From Candidatus Poribacteria bacterium (lineage in GTDB: Bacteria > Poribacteria > WGA-4E > PCPOR2b): a stretch of 35,955 nt of DNA. Positions 17,724 through 27,342 of the stretch are shown in pieces. The stretch spans positions 1 through 35,955 of the forward strand of contig JAJEAL010000110.1 of NCBI GenBank assembly GCA_022822785.1, read 5' to 3'. How positions within the stretch are numbered: position 1 is the stretch's first letter; every line of letters starts with the position of its first letter. Under the pieces are notes generated by a model. That model made no database searches, was not told the origin of the DNA, and was given only the letters and a program-made list of their open reading frames with translations. The translations under genes and the position numbers were made by a program.

Positions 17724-18437
17724 ATGTCCCAAAATCAACTTATCGTCGCCTTAGACGTAGAGAACTTGGAAGCAGCGAACAAGCTAGTTACCATGCTTTC
17801 CGATACGGTCAAATGGTTTAAGATTGGCAAACAACTCTTCACTGCTGTGGGCCCCGCTTCCGTCAAATTGCTACATGAATCGAAGAAAAACATCTTTCTG
17901 GATCTCAAATTCCACGATATTCCCAACACTGTTGCCGGCGCAGTAGCCTCTGCGACAAAGATTGGTGCTAATATCATCAACATACACGCTTCAGGCGGGT
18001 TAGAGATGATGCGCGTTGCAGCGGAAGTTGCGGAGAAACAGGCGTCCGAACTCGACATCCCGATGCCAATACTCCTAGGGGTGACCCTCCTCACAAGTAT
18101 TGACGAAGAAAATTTTCATCGTGATTTTGGCACACAACGAAAGCTAGCGGATCAGGTGGCTTACCTCGCGGAACTATCTCAGAAGGCGGGTTTGGACGGT
18201 GTGGTCGCTTCGCCGTTGGAGATTGAGTTGATTAGAAAGGTCTGCGGCGACGATTTTGTGATTGTTACCCCCGGTGTCCGTCCGGCGTGGGCAGCCTCAA
18301 ACGATCAGCAGCGGGTCATGACGCCCGCTGAAGCAATCGCTGCGGGTGCGGATTACATCGTCGTTGGACGCCCCATCACGGCATCGGATAGCCCGCCCGA
18401 AGCAGCAAGGACAATCCTCCAAGAAATTCATGCGTAA
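17724..18437 (+). CDS. pyrF: Orotidine 5'-phosphate decarboxylase
   Basis: 237 residues from the ATG at 17724, which follows AAGGA; an upstream in-frame GTG would add 21 residues unlike the family. It decarboxylates OMP to UMP, the last step of pyrimidine synthesis. The catalytic tetrad region D60-L-K62-F-H-D65 followed by IPNTV is intact, with D11 (ALDV) and K33 (FKIGK) upstream. TPGVRP and VVGRPIT form the phosphate-binding end. It starts a run of closely spaced plus-strand genes with lepA, lepB and an ABC ATPase. Confidence 0.95.
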   Translation: MSQNQLIVALDVENLEAANKLVTMLSDTVKWFKIGKQLFTAVGPASVKLLHESKKNIFLDLKFHDIPNTVAGAVASATKIGANIINIHASGGLEMMRVAAEVAEKQASELDIPMPILLGVTLLTSIDEENFHRDFGTQRKLADQVAYLAELSQKAGLDGVVASPLEIELIRKVCGDDFVIVTPGVRPAWAASNDQQRVMTPAEAIAAGADYIVVGRPITASDSPPEAARTILQEIHA

Positions 18438-18535
18438 ATTTAAGCACTGATGGTGGATTCAACGGGATTATACCTTTAGTCGTCAAAGAGATTTGATGAG
18501 TTTATTTTCTAATGTAGGGTTTACGCCAATAGTCA

Positions 18536-20338
18536 ATGAATAATCAACATAGCATACGAAACTACTGCATCTTAGGACATATAGATCACGGTAAGAGCAC
18601 ACTCAGTGATCGCTTGCTAGAGTACACTGGCACGTTGACACATCGAGAGATGCGCGATCAGGTTCTGGACCTGATGGATCTAGAGCGTGAACGCGGGATT
18701 ACCATTAAAGCAACCGTTGTCAAGCTTGATTACCGTGCTGCCGATGGACAACTCTACGAACTAAATCTGATTGATACCCCTGGGCATGTCGATTTTACCT
18801 ACGAAGTGTCACGAAGCCTCGCTGCGTGTGAGGGTGCGATTTTAATCGTTGATGCCGCACAAGGTGTAGAAGCACAGACACTTGCAAACGCTTACCTCGC
18901 GATTGATCAGGACCTTGAAATCATCCCTGTCGTTAACAAAATCGATCTCCCAACAGCCCGGCCTAATGAGGTAAAAAGACAGATAGAAGAAGTGGTTGGC
19001 ATCCCTGCGGACGAGGCGATTCTAGTAAGTGCGAAGGAAAATATTGGTACACAGCAGATTTTAGAAGCAATTGTTAATCGAATTCCTCCACCGAAAGGGG
19101 ATGCGGATGCTCCGCTGAAGGCACTAGTCATTGACTCGACGTACAACAGCTATCGAGGCGTAGTGATGTATGTACGAGTGTATGATGGTAGTGTGAAGGT
19201 AGGTGACAAAATCCGTTTGATGGCAGCGCGCACCGCATACGAAGTTGAAGAAGTCGGCGTATTCCTGCCCGATATGAACCCGGTGGATCTTCTCTCGACC
19301 GGCGCAGTCGGTTATGTGATTGCCGGCATTCGAGATATATCAGACGCAAAGATTGGTGAAACAATTACTCACCATATTAAACCGACCTCTGTGCCGCTAC
19401 CCGGCTACCGCGAAATGAAACCACTTGTATTCTGTGGATTATATCCGGCGGACACCAGCGAGGTCGGGGCGTTGCGAGAGGCACTTGAAAGGCTCAAACT
19501 CAACGATAATTCGTTCCAGTTTGAACCTGAAATTTCTGTTGCACTTGGATTCGGCTTTCGGTGTGGTTTTCTCGGATTGCTGCACATGGAAATTGTTCAG
19601 GAACGGCTCGAGCGCGAATTTGACCTATCTCTCGTCCGCACCTCACCCAGCGTTAAGTACCGTGTTATCCAACGAGATGGTGAATGTGTTGAAGTGGATA
19701 ACCCGGCGAAAATACCTCCCATTGACCAGATTGATTTTATCACCGAACCGCACATCGCTGCTGATATTATTGTGCCTCAAGATTATATCGGTAATGTGAT
19801 GGATCTCTGCCAAAAGCGGCGTGGTATCTTTATTCGCATGAATCAGCTAGATGCAACCCGTGTGCAGATCGGCTACGATCTACCTTTGGGGGAAATCCTC
19901 ATTGACTTCTACGATAAACTCAAATCGTTGACACGCGGCTACGGTTCGCTTGAATACGAAATCGGTGAATACAAACCCGCAGATTTGGTCAAATTGGATA
20001 TTCTGCTCAACGAAAAGCCGGTTGACGCGCTCTCAACAATTGTTCACCGCGACATGGCTTACGGCCGGGGCAGAGCGTTGGTAGAGAAGTTAGGAGAAGC
20101 AATTCCACAACAGATGTTTACCGTGCCTATCCAAGCCGCGATTGGGCATAAAATAATTGCGCGTGAAACCATCCGGGCTTTGCGAAAAAACGTAACAGCA
20201 AAGCTTTACGGCGGCGATGTTACCCGCAAGCGTAAGCTGCTCGAAAAGCAGAAGGAGGGCAAGAAACGGATGAAACAGATTGGGAATGTCGAAGTGCCGC
20301 AGGAAGCGTTTATGGCAATTCTATCAATTGATGAGTAA
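18536..20338 (+). CDS. lepA: Elongation factor 4 (LepA), ribosome back-translocating GTPase
   Basis: 600 residues, the standard size. GTP-binding motifs are GHIDHGKST (14-22), DTPGHVDF (about 81-88) and NKIDLP (about 134). EF-G-like domains follow, then the LepA-specific C-terminal domain with the basic end [18 protein letters not shown]4 binds the ribosome and is linked to initiation, assembly and back-translocation. The switch region and all G-motifs look intact. There is no clear Shine-Dalgarno sequence near the ATG, but the N-terminus matches the family. It lies 98 bp after pyrF and 29 bp before lepB, the common lepA-lepB arrangement. Confidence 0.97.
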   Translation: MNNQHSIRNYCILGHIDHGKSTLSDRLLEYTGTLTHREMRDQVLDLMDLERERGITIKATVVKLDYRAADGQLYELNLIDTPGHVDFTYEVSRSLAACEGAILIVDAAQGVEAQTLANAYLAIDQDLEIIPVVNKIDLPTARPNEVKRQIEEVVGIPADEAILVSAKENIGTQQILEAIVNRIPPPKGDADAPLKALVIDSTYNSYRGVVMYVRVYDGSVKVGDKIRLMAARTAYEVEEVGVFLPDMNPVDLLSTGAVGYVIAGIRDISDAKIGETITHHIKPTSVPLPGYREMKPLVFCGLYPADTSEVGALREALERLKLNDNSFQFEPEISVALGFGFRCGFLGLLHMEIVQERLEREFDLSLVRTSPSVKYRVIQRDGECVEVDNPAKIPPIDQIDFITEPHIAADIIVPQDYIGNVMDLCQKRRGIFIRMNQLDATRVQIGYDLPLGEILIDFYDKLKSLTRGYGSLEYEIGEYKPADLVKLDILLNEKPVDALSTIVHRDMAYGRGRALVEKLGEAIPQQMFTVPIQAAIGHKIIARETIRALRKNVTAKLYGGDVTRKRKLLEKQKEGKKRMKQIGNVEVPQEAFMAILSIDE

Positions 20339-20367
20339 AATTTGTATTTTTTGGAGGTAACACACTT

Positions 20368-21168
20368 ATGAGTGAAACATCGGCAGACACACACGAAGAA
20401 GTACTTTCGCGATGGCAGAGGTTCCAGCGAACTGTGGTATGGGAATACCTCCAAGTTATCGTGGTTGCTTTTGTACTCGTTTTTGGATTTATTCGTCCTT
20501 TTGTCGTTGAGGCGTTCAAAATTCCGTCCGGTTCTATGGAAGAGACGCTGCTTGTTGGAGATCGCATCCTTGTCTGCAAATTTATCTACGGTATCACCAT
20601 TCCGGGAACGAAAATTAAACTGTTTGACTTCCATAAACCCGCACGCGGAGATGTATTTGTATTTGTTCCCCCACACGAACGAACCAAGAACTTTATCAAA
20701 CGCATTGTTGCTGTGGGAGGCGACACGATTGAGACGAGAGGTGACACGCTCTACGTCAATGGAGCAGCGATCGAGGATAACGCCTATACGAAACATGTGT
20801 CCCACGCTATTGGTCATCGGTACGATTTCCCGCCTTTCCGCAAGCCTTACTATTTGCCCGACGATAGGCCTTTCGCGCCTTATAAGCTCTCTCCAAATCA
20901 GTTTCACATGACATTTCCAAACGGCTTGCCTTTCAAAGTGCCGGAAGGCTACGTCTTTGCGATGGGGGATAATCGAGATCAGAGCAGCGACAGCCGCACG
21001 TGGGGCCCCGTATCGGTGGACGATATTAAAGGGCAAGCCTTTATGGTGTATTGGTCCTACGACGCGTTCAATCAAAGAAGGCCTTGGGAGGTTTGGAAGA
21101 TTATTGATGGCATTCGGTTTACCCGAATTGGGAGTATGATTCGTTCAGAGTTTGATGGAGGGGATTGA
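20368..21168 (+). CDS. lepB: Signal peptidase I
   Basis: 266 residues with GGAGGT before ATG. One membrane helix (about 26-46) is followed by the catalytic Ser56 in IPSGSM and the general-base Lys111 in FIKRIVAVGGD. The box E region AMGDNRDQSSDSRTWGPV follows. It cleaves signal peptides from secreted proteins on the outer face of the cytoplasmic membrane. An insertion of about 60 residues between the Lys box and the MGDNR box is within the range seen for the family. It directly follows lepA, with which it is often co-transcribed. Confidence 0.95.
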   Translation: MSETSADTHEEVLSRWQRFQRTVVWEYLQVIVVAFVLVFGFIRPFVVEAFKIPSGSMEETLLVGDRILVCKFIYGITIPGTKIKLFDFHKPARGDVFVFVPPHERTKNFIKRIVAVGGDTIETRGDTLYVNGAAIEDNAYTKHVSHAIGHRYDFPPFRKPYYLPDDRPFAPYKLSPNQFHMTFPNGLPFKVPEGYVFAMGDNRDQSSDSRTWGPVSVDDIKGQAFMVYWSYDAFNQRRPWEVWKIIDGIRFTRIGSMIRSEFDGGD

Positions 21169-21215
21169 GAGAACTGCTAGTTTGTGACAATCATCAAAGA
21201 GGAGGAAACTGACCG

Positions 21216-22331
21216 TTGTCCGTCGAAGTTCGTTTAGAACATATCGTAAAAGCATTTGACACGACCATTGCCGTGAATGATGTCAGTCTTGAAATTAAGG
21301 AGGGTGAGCTCTTTTTTTTACTCGGTCCCTCGGGGTGTGGAAAGACTACCTGCCTGCGTATTCTCGCCGGGTTCTACGAGCCGGATAGCGGGAAATTGAT
21401 GTTTGACGATCGCGAAATGAGCAGAGTACCACCGCATAAGCGGAATACTGGAATGGTATTCCAAAATTACGCGCTTTGGCCCCACATGACGGTCTTTGAG
21501 AATGTTGAATACGGACTGTCGCTTCGCAAGATCGATAAGGATAGCAGAAAAAAGAAGGTCCACGAAGTCTTGGACGTGGTCCAGATGCCAGAGTACGCTG
21601 ATCGGCCTGTCAATAAATTGTCCGGTGGACAGCAGCAGCGAATAGCATTGGCGCGTGCCCTCGTCGTAGAACCGGATGTATTGCTTCTCGATGAACCATT
21701 AAGCAACCTTGATGCCAAGCTAAGACTTGAAATGCGACAGGAGATTAAACGTATCCACTTACAAGCGGGCGCAACCGCTGTTTACGTTACACATGATCAA
21801 CAAGAAGCCATCCACCTTGCCGACCGGATGGCAATCATGAGAGACGGCTCTATTATCCAAGTTGGCACCCCTCGTGAGATTTATCGGTTCCCCATCAATC
21901 CGTTTGTCGCTAGCTTTATCGGTGAAACCAATTTTATCAGCGGTAAGATCCAATCGCTTGCCAACGGAACTGCTGAGATTGAGACGGAGATTGGAGTGCT
22001 ACGTTCAACGACAATCTACCACGATTTTACAGACGGTGAAGCCGTGACCTGTTGTATTCGACCGGAGTCAATTCGCGTCGGTGATGTGATTGCTGAGACG
22101 GGAGCAAACCAGCTCAGTGCAAAGGTTCTCAGTGCGACCTATCTGGGCCGCATTGAGGAATATCACCTAGCGCTCGCTGAGAAACTGACAGCGAAAGCAA
22201 TACTCTATAACCCACGAACGCACGGTAAAGATGTCGGTGAGAGACTATCGATAACTGTCAGCACGCAAGATATAATCCCTTTGCCGGCGGAAGCTCCATA
22301 CACCCATGAAGAAGAGCCTGAGGTATTGTGA
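21216..22331 (+). CDS. ABC transporter ATP-binding protein (MalK/UgpC/PotA type)
   Basis: 371 residues from a TTG preceded by AGAGGAGGAA. Walker A is GPSGCGKTT (37-45). The Q-loop is MVFQNYALWPHMTV, the signature LSGGQQQRIALARAL lies at about 135-149 and Walker B is VLLLDEPLSNLDAKLR. The switch His is in VYVTHDQQEAIHLADRM. A C-terminal TOBE/MOI-like region follows (about 240-365), as in importers of sugars, polyamines or iron. No permease or binding protein is adjacent; the ATPase must act with components encoded elsewhere, or be shared among importers as known for MsiK. Its stop overlaps the next start. Confidence 0.92.
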   Translation: MSVEVRLEHIVKAFDTTIAVNDVSLEIKEGELFFLLGPSGCGKTTCLRILAGFYEPDSGKLMFDDREMSRVPPHKRNTGMVFQNYALWPHMTVFENVEYGLSLRKIDKDSRKKKVHEVLDVVQMPEYADRPVNKLSGGQQQRIALARALVVEPDVLLLDEPLSNLDAKLRLEMRQEIKRIHLQAGATAVYVTHDQQEAIHLADRMAIMRDGSIIQVGTPREIYRFPINPFVASFIGETNFISGKIQSLANGTAEIETEIGVLRSTTIYHDFTDGEAVTCCIRPESIRVGDVIAETGANQLSAKVLSATYLGRIEEYHLALAEKLTAKAILYNPRTHGKDVGERLSITVSTQDIIPLPAEAPYTHEEEPEVL

Positions 22332-23011
22332 ATCTACCGAACACCATGCGGGCAAAAATATTACTCCTCACCGCCGCTATCTGTGTCCTTCTGTTTTTCG
22401 CGCTGCCTTCTTTCCGCAATTGGCTTGTGGGCATCTTTACACTCTTCAGAGATCCACTGGCGATGCGGGAATACATCGCCGCCTATGGTCCCCTCGCTCC
22501 GATAATCTCCGCGCTCCTGATGATATTCCAGAGTGTTGCTGCTCCGTTGCCCGCTTTCCTCATTACTTTCACCAATGGGTTGCTGTTCGGTGTATGGTGG
22601 GGGACTGCGCTATCGTGGAGTAGTGCTATGCTTGGTGCTGCGCTCTGCTTTTTCATTGCTCGATATTTTGGCCGCCCCGTTGTAGTCAAACTGATTAGCG
22701 AGACCGCCCTTGCCTCGTCAGATCAATTTTTTGAACGCTACGGGAAACACGCTGTGCTCATTGCACGCTTAGTCCCTATTGTGTCATTCGATGTAATTAG
22801 CTATGGATCAGGGTTAACTAGCATGGGGTTTTTGGGATTTTGGCTTGCCACCGGGATTGGACAGCTGCCCGCAACGATTTTGTACTCCTATCTTGGAGAT
22901 GAGGCAACGGGCACAATTAAAATCCTCTTCTGGGTGTTCGGGATTGTAGTTGCGATTTCCATTGTAACGGTCTTGGTTAAACGTCGTTCAAGGACTAGCC
23001 TCGTTGTATAG
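22328..23011 (+). CDS. TVP38/TMEM64 (DedA-like) membrane protein
   Basis: 227 residues from a GTG whose bases overlap the previous stop (GTGA), with GAGG upstream. Another ATG lies at 22346. About five to six hydrophobic helices are present (for example 11-27, 55-75, 85-111). The SNARE-associated/DedA core is recognisable: two GLLFG/SWSSA-type segments leading into FFIARYFGRP, then RLVPIVSFDVISYGSGLT. DedA/TVP38 proteins are implicated in lipid carrier flipping and membrane homeostasis. Translational coupling with the ABC ATPase suggests co-expression, but it does not resemble an ABC permease. Confidence 0.85.
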   Translation: MNLPNTMRAKILLLTAAICVLLFFALPSFRNWLVGIFTLFRDPLAMREYIAAYGPLAPIISALLMIFQSVAAPLPAFLITFTNGLLFGVWWGTALSWSSAMLGAALCFFIARYFGRPVVVKLISETALASSDQFFERYGKHAVLIARLVPIVSFDVISYGSGLTSMGFLGFWLATGIGQLPATILYSYLGDEATGTIKILFWVFGIVVAISIVTVLVKRRSRTSLVV

Positions 23012-23129
23012 GTGGCTGTGAACCTCCTTTTAACCTTGTGTAATTGGGGTATTCCGCTCTAAATTTACCTTATCGATCGATGAAAGCTTCTCTCTGAGCC
23101 ATCAACGGTAGCAGCTATTTGGAGGATCC

Positions 23130-24350
23130 ATGGAGATTCGTGGTGTCCGTGAATCGGAACTAGTGGAAATGATTGACTTGCAGTGTCGAGTTTTTCGACC
23201 AGATGGGCATGAGCGGTACTGGCAATATGTTCGCACTGAGCCAAGCTACCGATACGACCAATCTTGTGTCGTAGTGGTGAACGGAGAAATTGTTTCGACC
23301 CTCCGTGTCTGGAAACGCGAAATGCGGATTGGCTCTATCGCCGTGCCTATGGGCGGAATTGGGGGTGTGGGTACACATCCCGATTATCAAGGTGCTGGTT
23401 ACGCGACAGCGTTGATGAAGGATACGATTGATTACATGCGGGTGGCAGGTTACAACGTTGGGGTGCTCTTTTCGGCTATCCCGTGCGAATTTTATCGAAA
23501 GCTGGGGTGGGCAAGTGTACCGTTAGCGGGGTTTCGCGTGACCCGAAGGCGAACCGTTGAGATGAGAGAAACCGAGTGGCACGCTGAACCCTTCGACGAA
23601 GAACGCGATCTGGAGGCATCTGTCGCCCTTTACAATAGCCACAACGCTCAGCAGAGCGGGTCCCTTGTGCGCTCACAGTCTTATTGGGAAAGCGGTCCTG
23701 CACGGCTACGGGATATTTTGCCAACGGTGGTCGCTCGACATGGGGATAGGTTTGGAGGCTATCTCAACTTTCAGGTTGACGGAAAAAGCGCAAACATCCT
23801 TGAAGTTGCATATAACCGAACGCAACCGCAAACCTTAACGGCGTTGGTGAACCGTCTGCTGCAAGTCTGTGAACGACAGGGAGTGGAGGAACTCCACGGC
23901 GATATTCCACATCGACATCCGATAGTGGATCTGCTCATTGAAGGGACAGCCGGAGATCTTTTCCTGACCGGCAATTCCACCATGATGCTATATCCTATGA
24001 ATCTTCCCGCCCTGTTCCAGCGACTCCTACCTGAATTTCAAGCCCGGCTCGATGCAGCAAATCGGATCTTCGCCCCCGTTGCATTCTCCTTTGTGGTGAA
24101 TGACCAAGAGGCGGGGCTGCGCCTGCTTGATGATGGAACGTTTCAAACTTTCGACGCTGAAGACGGGACGGTTCGTTTGACGCTGCCCGAACATATCTTC
24201 TGGCGGGCGCTGCTCGGCGAGTCAAGCTGGAGTCAACTTGAACCAAATCTGGGTCAAAGCAGAATCTCGGTCGAACCGGCACTCGCCGTGCTGTTGTCAA
24301 TCCTATTTCCACAACGAGAAGTCATTTTTTGGGCGCCAGACCATTATTGA
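23130..24350 (+). CDS. GNAT N-acetyltransferase, Eis-like
   Basis: 406 residues with TTGGAGGA before ATG. The N-terminal GNAT domain has the acetyl-CoA loop GVGTHPDYQGAGYATALM (79-96) and the following FYRKLGW. A second degenerate GNAT-like region and a C-terminal sterol-carrier-like domain make up the rest. The length and three-part layout match the Eis family, which acetylates amines such as aminoglycosides or protein lysines. In Eis the C-terminal carboxylate is catalytic; this protein ends with an aromatic residue (DHY), consistent with that plan. Substrate not predictable. Next gene follows after 49 bp. Confidence 0.85.
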   Translation: MEIRGVRESELVEMIDLQCRVFRPDGHERYWQYVRTEPSYRYDQSCVVVVNGEIVSTLRVWKREMRIGSIAVPMGGIGGVGTHPDYQGAGYATALMKDTIDYMRVAGYNVGVLFSAIPCEFYRKLGWASVPLAGFRVTRRRTVEMRETEWHAEPFDEERDLEASVALYNSHNAQQSGSLVRSQSYWESGPARLRDILPTVVARHGDRFGGYLNFQVDGKSANILEVAYNRTQPQTLTALVNRLLQVCERQGVEELHGDIPHRHPIVDLLIEGTAGDLFLTGNSTMMLYPMNLPALFQRLLPEFQARLDAANRIFAPVAFSFVVNDQEAGLRLLDDGTFQTFDAEDGTVRLTLPEHIFWRALLGESSWSQLEPNLGQSRISVEPALAVLLSILFPQREVIFWAPDHY

Positions 24351-24399
24351 ACGGTAGAGAACAAGAATCGTTGTTTCTCACTACAAACAGGAGGCAAAT

Positions 24400-25191
24400 A
24401 TGAAAATCGGTGTTACACAGATTATACTTGGATCGATGTCATTGGCTGACACGCTTAACCTTTGTCAGGATGCGGGTTATGAGGCGGTGGAGTTGACGTT
24501 CCGAGACGGCAAAGATTTGAATGCGGACATGAGCACAGCCGAAATTGAGGATGTCGGTGAGAAGTGCGAAAAAGCGGGAATTGAAATTGGCAGCGTCATC
24601 GCTAGCTATGCGGACCGTGGCAATCTGCTGAGTCCGGACGCTGCGGAACGGGAAAGCGGCATGAAATCCCTCGTCCGTAATCTTGAGATTGCGGGGATAC
24701 TTGGTGTAGGTGGGATTCTCTTGCATCCCGGTCAGCTCACTGTTGCCAATACCTACCAATCGGTTTGGGATAATCTAGTGGGTATTCTAAAAGAGGTCGC
24801 TCCAATCGCCGCAGAAAATAAAGCCGCCATTGGGGTGGAAAACGTCTGGAACAAGTTCCTGCTAAGCCCGAAGGAGATGCGCGAATTTGTCGATGACGTT
24901 GGGAGTGAATGGGTGGGAGTCTACCTAGACACCGCCAATATGATGGCTTACGGTTATCCTGAGCATTGGATTCGAGAACTAGGGAGTCGGATTTGCCGTG
25001 TTCACTTTAAGGACTTTGACCGGGGGGCACATCAATTTGTCAATCTGCTAGATGGTGACACTGATTGGGGTACTGTGGTTCATGAACTCCGGGCAATTGG
25101 ATACGATGGTCCTGTCATCCACGAAGTTGGCGGGGACCATGCCGCGCAGGTTGACCTCGCTGAACGGATGCGGAAGATTGTTTCAATGTAA
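24400..25191 (+). CDS. Sugar phosphate isomerase/epimerase family protein (AP endonuclease 2-like TIM barrel)
   Basis: 263 residues with ACAGGAGG upstream. The metal-site residues of the xylose-isomerase-like barrel are visible: E147 (GVENVW), D177 (YLDTAN), H202 (VHFKD) and E242 (IHEVGGDH). Proteins of this type act as L-xylulose-5-phosphate 3-epimerases, hydroxypyruvate isomerases or sugar 3-epimerases/dehydratases. The substrate cannot be fixed. It converges with an aldo/keto reductase gene 23 bp away, in a region rich in sugar-modifying oxidoreductases. Confidence 0.87.
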   Translation: MKIGVTQIILGSMSLADTLNLCQDAGYEAVELTFRDGKDLNADMSTAEIEDVGEKCEKAGIEIGSVIASYADRGNLLSPDAAERESGMKSLVRNLEIAGILGVGGILLHPGQLTVANTYQSVWDNLVGILKEVAPIAAENKAAIGVENVWNKFLLSPKEMREFVDDVGSEWVGVYLDTANMMAYGYPEHWIRELGSRICRVHFKDFDRGAHQFVNLLDGDTDWGTVVHELRAIGYDGPVIHEVGGDHAAQVDLAERMRKIVSM

Positions 25192-25214
25192 TCCAACTTT
25201 GTTCATCGGGTTGT

Positions 25215-26114
25215 TCACCCTTCTAAATTCGCCGGGCGGACACCGAATTCAGCCTCAAAATCGTACCAAATTTCCGGCGGGACCTCTGCGGTTGCTGCTT
25301 CGTACGCTTCTTCGACCTGCATTTTATTGGCGGGCCCCACCATCACAATACCATCTACCGGCGCAGCCAAGCAGAATTGCATGGCAAGGTGGCGGATGTT
25401 TACGCCGCGCTCTTGGCACCACTCCCACATTTGGTGTGCCCGCGGCATAACCCCGGGGTGGCGACGTTGCTCAGTTTCGATGTCCGGCTCTACGCCGGTT
25501 AGCGATCCCATACCGAGCGGACTCGCGAGAATAATGCCCACGTCATATTCACGGGCTAACGGCAGCGTTGTTTGGGTGACCGATTGGTCGAGCAAATTGT
25601 AGTCAAGGAATGTGAGGACAAGTTCAATATGTCCGGTCTCTATCGCGATCCGATGGAAATTGTGTTGACGGACGCCAAGGCCGATATGCCGGACAAGTCC
25701 CTCCTCCTTCATTTTCAGTAGTTCGTCAAGCGCACAACCTGGTGCCAACGGATCTTCAATGGTAATCGGATCGTGGATGAGGACTGAATCTAAGTAATCG
25801 GTTCTGAGCTGCTTGAGGCTGTTCTCCACACTCCGACGTGTGGCGTTGCCTGAGAAGTCTTTATTTGGACCCGGAGGGCTGACCTTGGCTTGCAGATAGA
25901 TCTTTTCGCGTAGGCCACCGGCGAGTGCTTTACCCCAACGCTCCTCTCCAGGTCGGGGGTAGGTGTCCAGATAATCAATGCCTAATTCTATTGCGCGATG
26001 GATCGCTTCAATCGTTTCGCCTTCAGATCCTTGAACCAACCAAGCAGCGCCTAAGCCAAGTGACTTTGGTTGCATCTCAGTGCGTCCCATCCGCCGGGTT
26101 TCTAGTCCTGCCAT
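25215..26114 (-). CDS. Aldo/keto reductase family protein with altered active site
   Basis: 299 residues; GGGAGGAA precedes the minus-strand ATG. The barrel pattern matches aldo/keto reductases, which reduce carbonyls with NADPH. Of the tetrad, D50 (IDYLDT), K77 (LQAKVS) and H114 (LIHDP) are in place. The catalytic tyrosine position five residues after D50 is Pro55, in DTYPRPGEERWG, where DTA..YG.sE..lG is usual; Tyr52 is nearby but out of register. The enzyme may be altered in function. It is last in the minus-strand series after the Gfo/Idh/MocA gene, with 171 bp between them. Confidence 0.85.
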   Translation of the reverse strand: MAGLETRRMGRTEMQPKSLGLGAAWLVQGSEGETIEAIHRAIELGIDYLDTYPRPGEERWGKALAGGLREKIYLQAKVSPPGPNKDFSGNATRRSVENSLKQLRTDYLDSVLIHDPITIEDPLAPGCALDELLKMKEEGLVRHIGLGVRQHNFHRIAIETGHIELVLTFLDYNLLDQSVTQTTLPLAREYDVGIILASPLGMGSLTGVEPDIETEQRRHPGVMPRAHQMWEWCQERGVNIRHLAMQFCLAAPVDGIVMVGPANKMQVEEAYEAATAEVPPEIWYDFEAEFGVRPANLEG

Positions 26115-26193
26115 TGTTCCTCCCTGATATATCTTAACCCAGATTGTCTCCAGTAGACATACGCCGTATCTTGTAACTTCAACTGTTTATTCA

Positions 26194-26266
26194 TTAGGCA
26201 GATGAACCAACGACCTCATGGTTTTCACCCTTCACGCATCACTTACTTCGCACACGCTCTGCCTAA
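26194..26266. repeat. Perfect 9-bp inverted repeat in intergenic gap
   Basis: TTAGGCAGA (26194-26202) and TCTGCCTAA (26258-26266) are exact complements separated by 55 bases, in the 171-bp gap between the two minus-strand oxidoreductase genes. They could close a large RNA stem or be paired protein sites. No T-run characteristic of a terminator is present on the minus strand. Confidence 0.4.
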
Positions 26267-26285
26267 TTTTATGCAATATTTAGCG

Positions 26286-27284
26286 CTACCGTGGCACCGG
26301 TATTGTGACCTTTCCGTTATCCCGGCGTTGTGATTCCAAGAAGCCAATCAGAATCTCCACAACCTTGTGCCCATCTTTGCCCGATGACGAGGATTGCCCC
26401 CCTTCGGCGACGATACGCACCAATTCTTGAACGCCGGCGGGTATCCCTTCGACCTCCCACTTGGGTGCTGTTATAGTTTGGGATGTGCCACCCTTTTCGA
26501 GACTCGCTTTTTCGTTATCAATAAGGACGTAGCCTTCTGTACCGACAATCTCAAGACGAAAGTTCGGGGCGGGCGTATCCTTAGATCCACCGGCATAGTA
26601 TCCGCGGACACCGTTTGTGAAGTGGATGTAACCGCTCGCGGCGGGTTCGGTCTTGGGTTCGTGTCCCCCATCTCCCCGATATTCCCAGTAATCTTCGTAT
26701 CCCGCTTCCAACTCGGCGACAACCCATTCCGGTTCGGATTCCGCATAGTAGCAGATTGCATCAATGAGGTGTGTGCCGTTGCGGAACAGCATGGCACGAG
26801 CCCCGTTCAGGGTGCCGATGATATATTTCACCTGTCCGATCTCGCCACTGCCCACGATTTCCTCCTTCGTATGTCGCCAGAGGGGTTGCCATCGTCGGGT
26901 GTGGTCGATAGATAAAATTGTGCCATTGCGTTCAACCGCTTCCAGCATACGGTTGGCGTCGGCGATATTGGTCGCCATCGGTTTCTCGCAAAAAATCCCC
27001 TTCGCGCCGGCGTTGGCAGCGTTGACCACCAAATCGGCGTGCCGATGGTCAGATGTTGCGACTGTTACGATGTCTAAGCTCTCCTGTGCTAACATCTCTT
27101 GGTGGTCCGTGTAGAGCGCGATGTTTGACCAATGGTCTTTCCACTGCTCCCGAAAGTCCACTAGTGTAGTCTCTGATATATCGCATCCGGCGACCAACTC
27201 CGCGTTGGGTAGGCCTACCAAACCGGAGGCGTGGCGGCTACCGATACCTTTACAACCAATCACCCCAACTCGATATTTCGCCAT
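26286..27284 (-). CDS. Gfo/Idh/MocA family oxidoreductase
   Basis: 332 residues, typical length, with TTGGAGC before ATG on the minus strand. The N-terminal Rossmann fold begins VGVIGCKGIGSRH, and the catalytic E100-K101-P102 motif (FCEKPMA) is intact. The C-terminal alpha/beta substrate domain includes IDHTRRWQP and GYYAGGSKD. Enzymes of this family oxidise, reduce or epimerise sugars and inositols with NAD(P). Substrate unknown. It lies 58 bp downstream of the VOC gene on the same strand. Confidence 0.9.
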   Translation of the reverse strand: MAKYRVGVIGCKGIGSRHASGLVGLPNAELVAGCDISETTLVDFREQWKDHWSNIALYTDHQEMLAQESLDIVTVATSDHRHADLVVNAANAGAKGIFCEKPMATNIADANRMLEAVERNGTILSIDHTRRWQPLWRHTKEEIVGSGEIGQVKYIIGTLNGARAMLFRNGTHLIDAICYYAESEPEWVVAELEAGYEDYWEYRGDGGHEPKTEPAASGYIHFTNGVRGYYAGGSKDTPAPNFRLEIVGTEGYVLIDNEKASLEKGGTSQTITAPKWEVEGIPAGVQELVRIVAEGGQSSSSGKDGHKVVEILIGFLESQRRDNGKVTIPVPR

Positions 27285-27342
27285 AATAGGTGCTCCAATC
27301 TTCTTAGGTTTGATTTTGTGAGATTCCGGTTATGTGGTTAAG

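Noticed and set aside
20206-21075. Long open frame on the minus strand (289 codons) opposite the end of lepA and lepB
   Set aside because: It lies antisense to two clearly recognisable genes, has no ribosome site and no recognisable domain; an overlap artefact.
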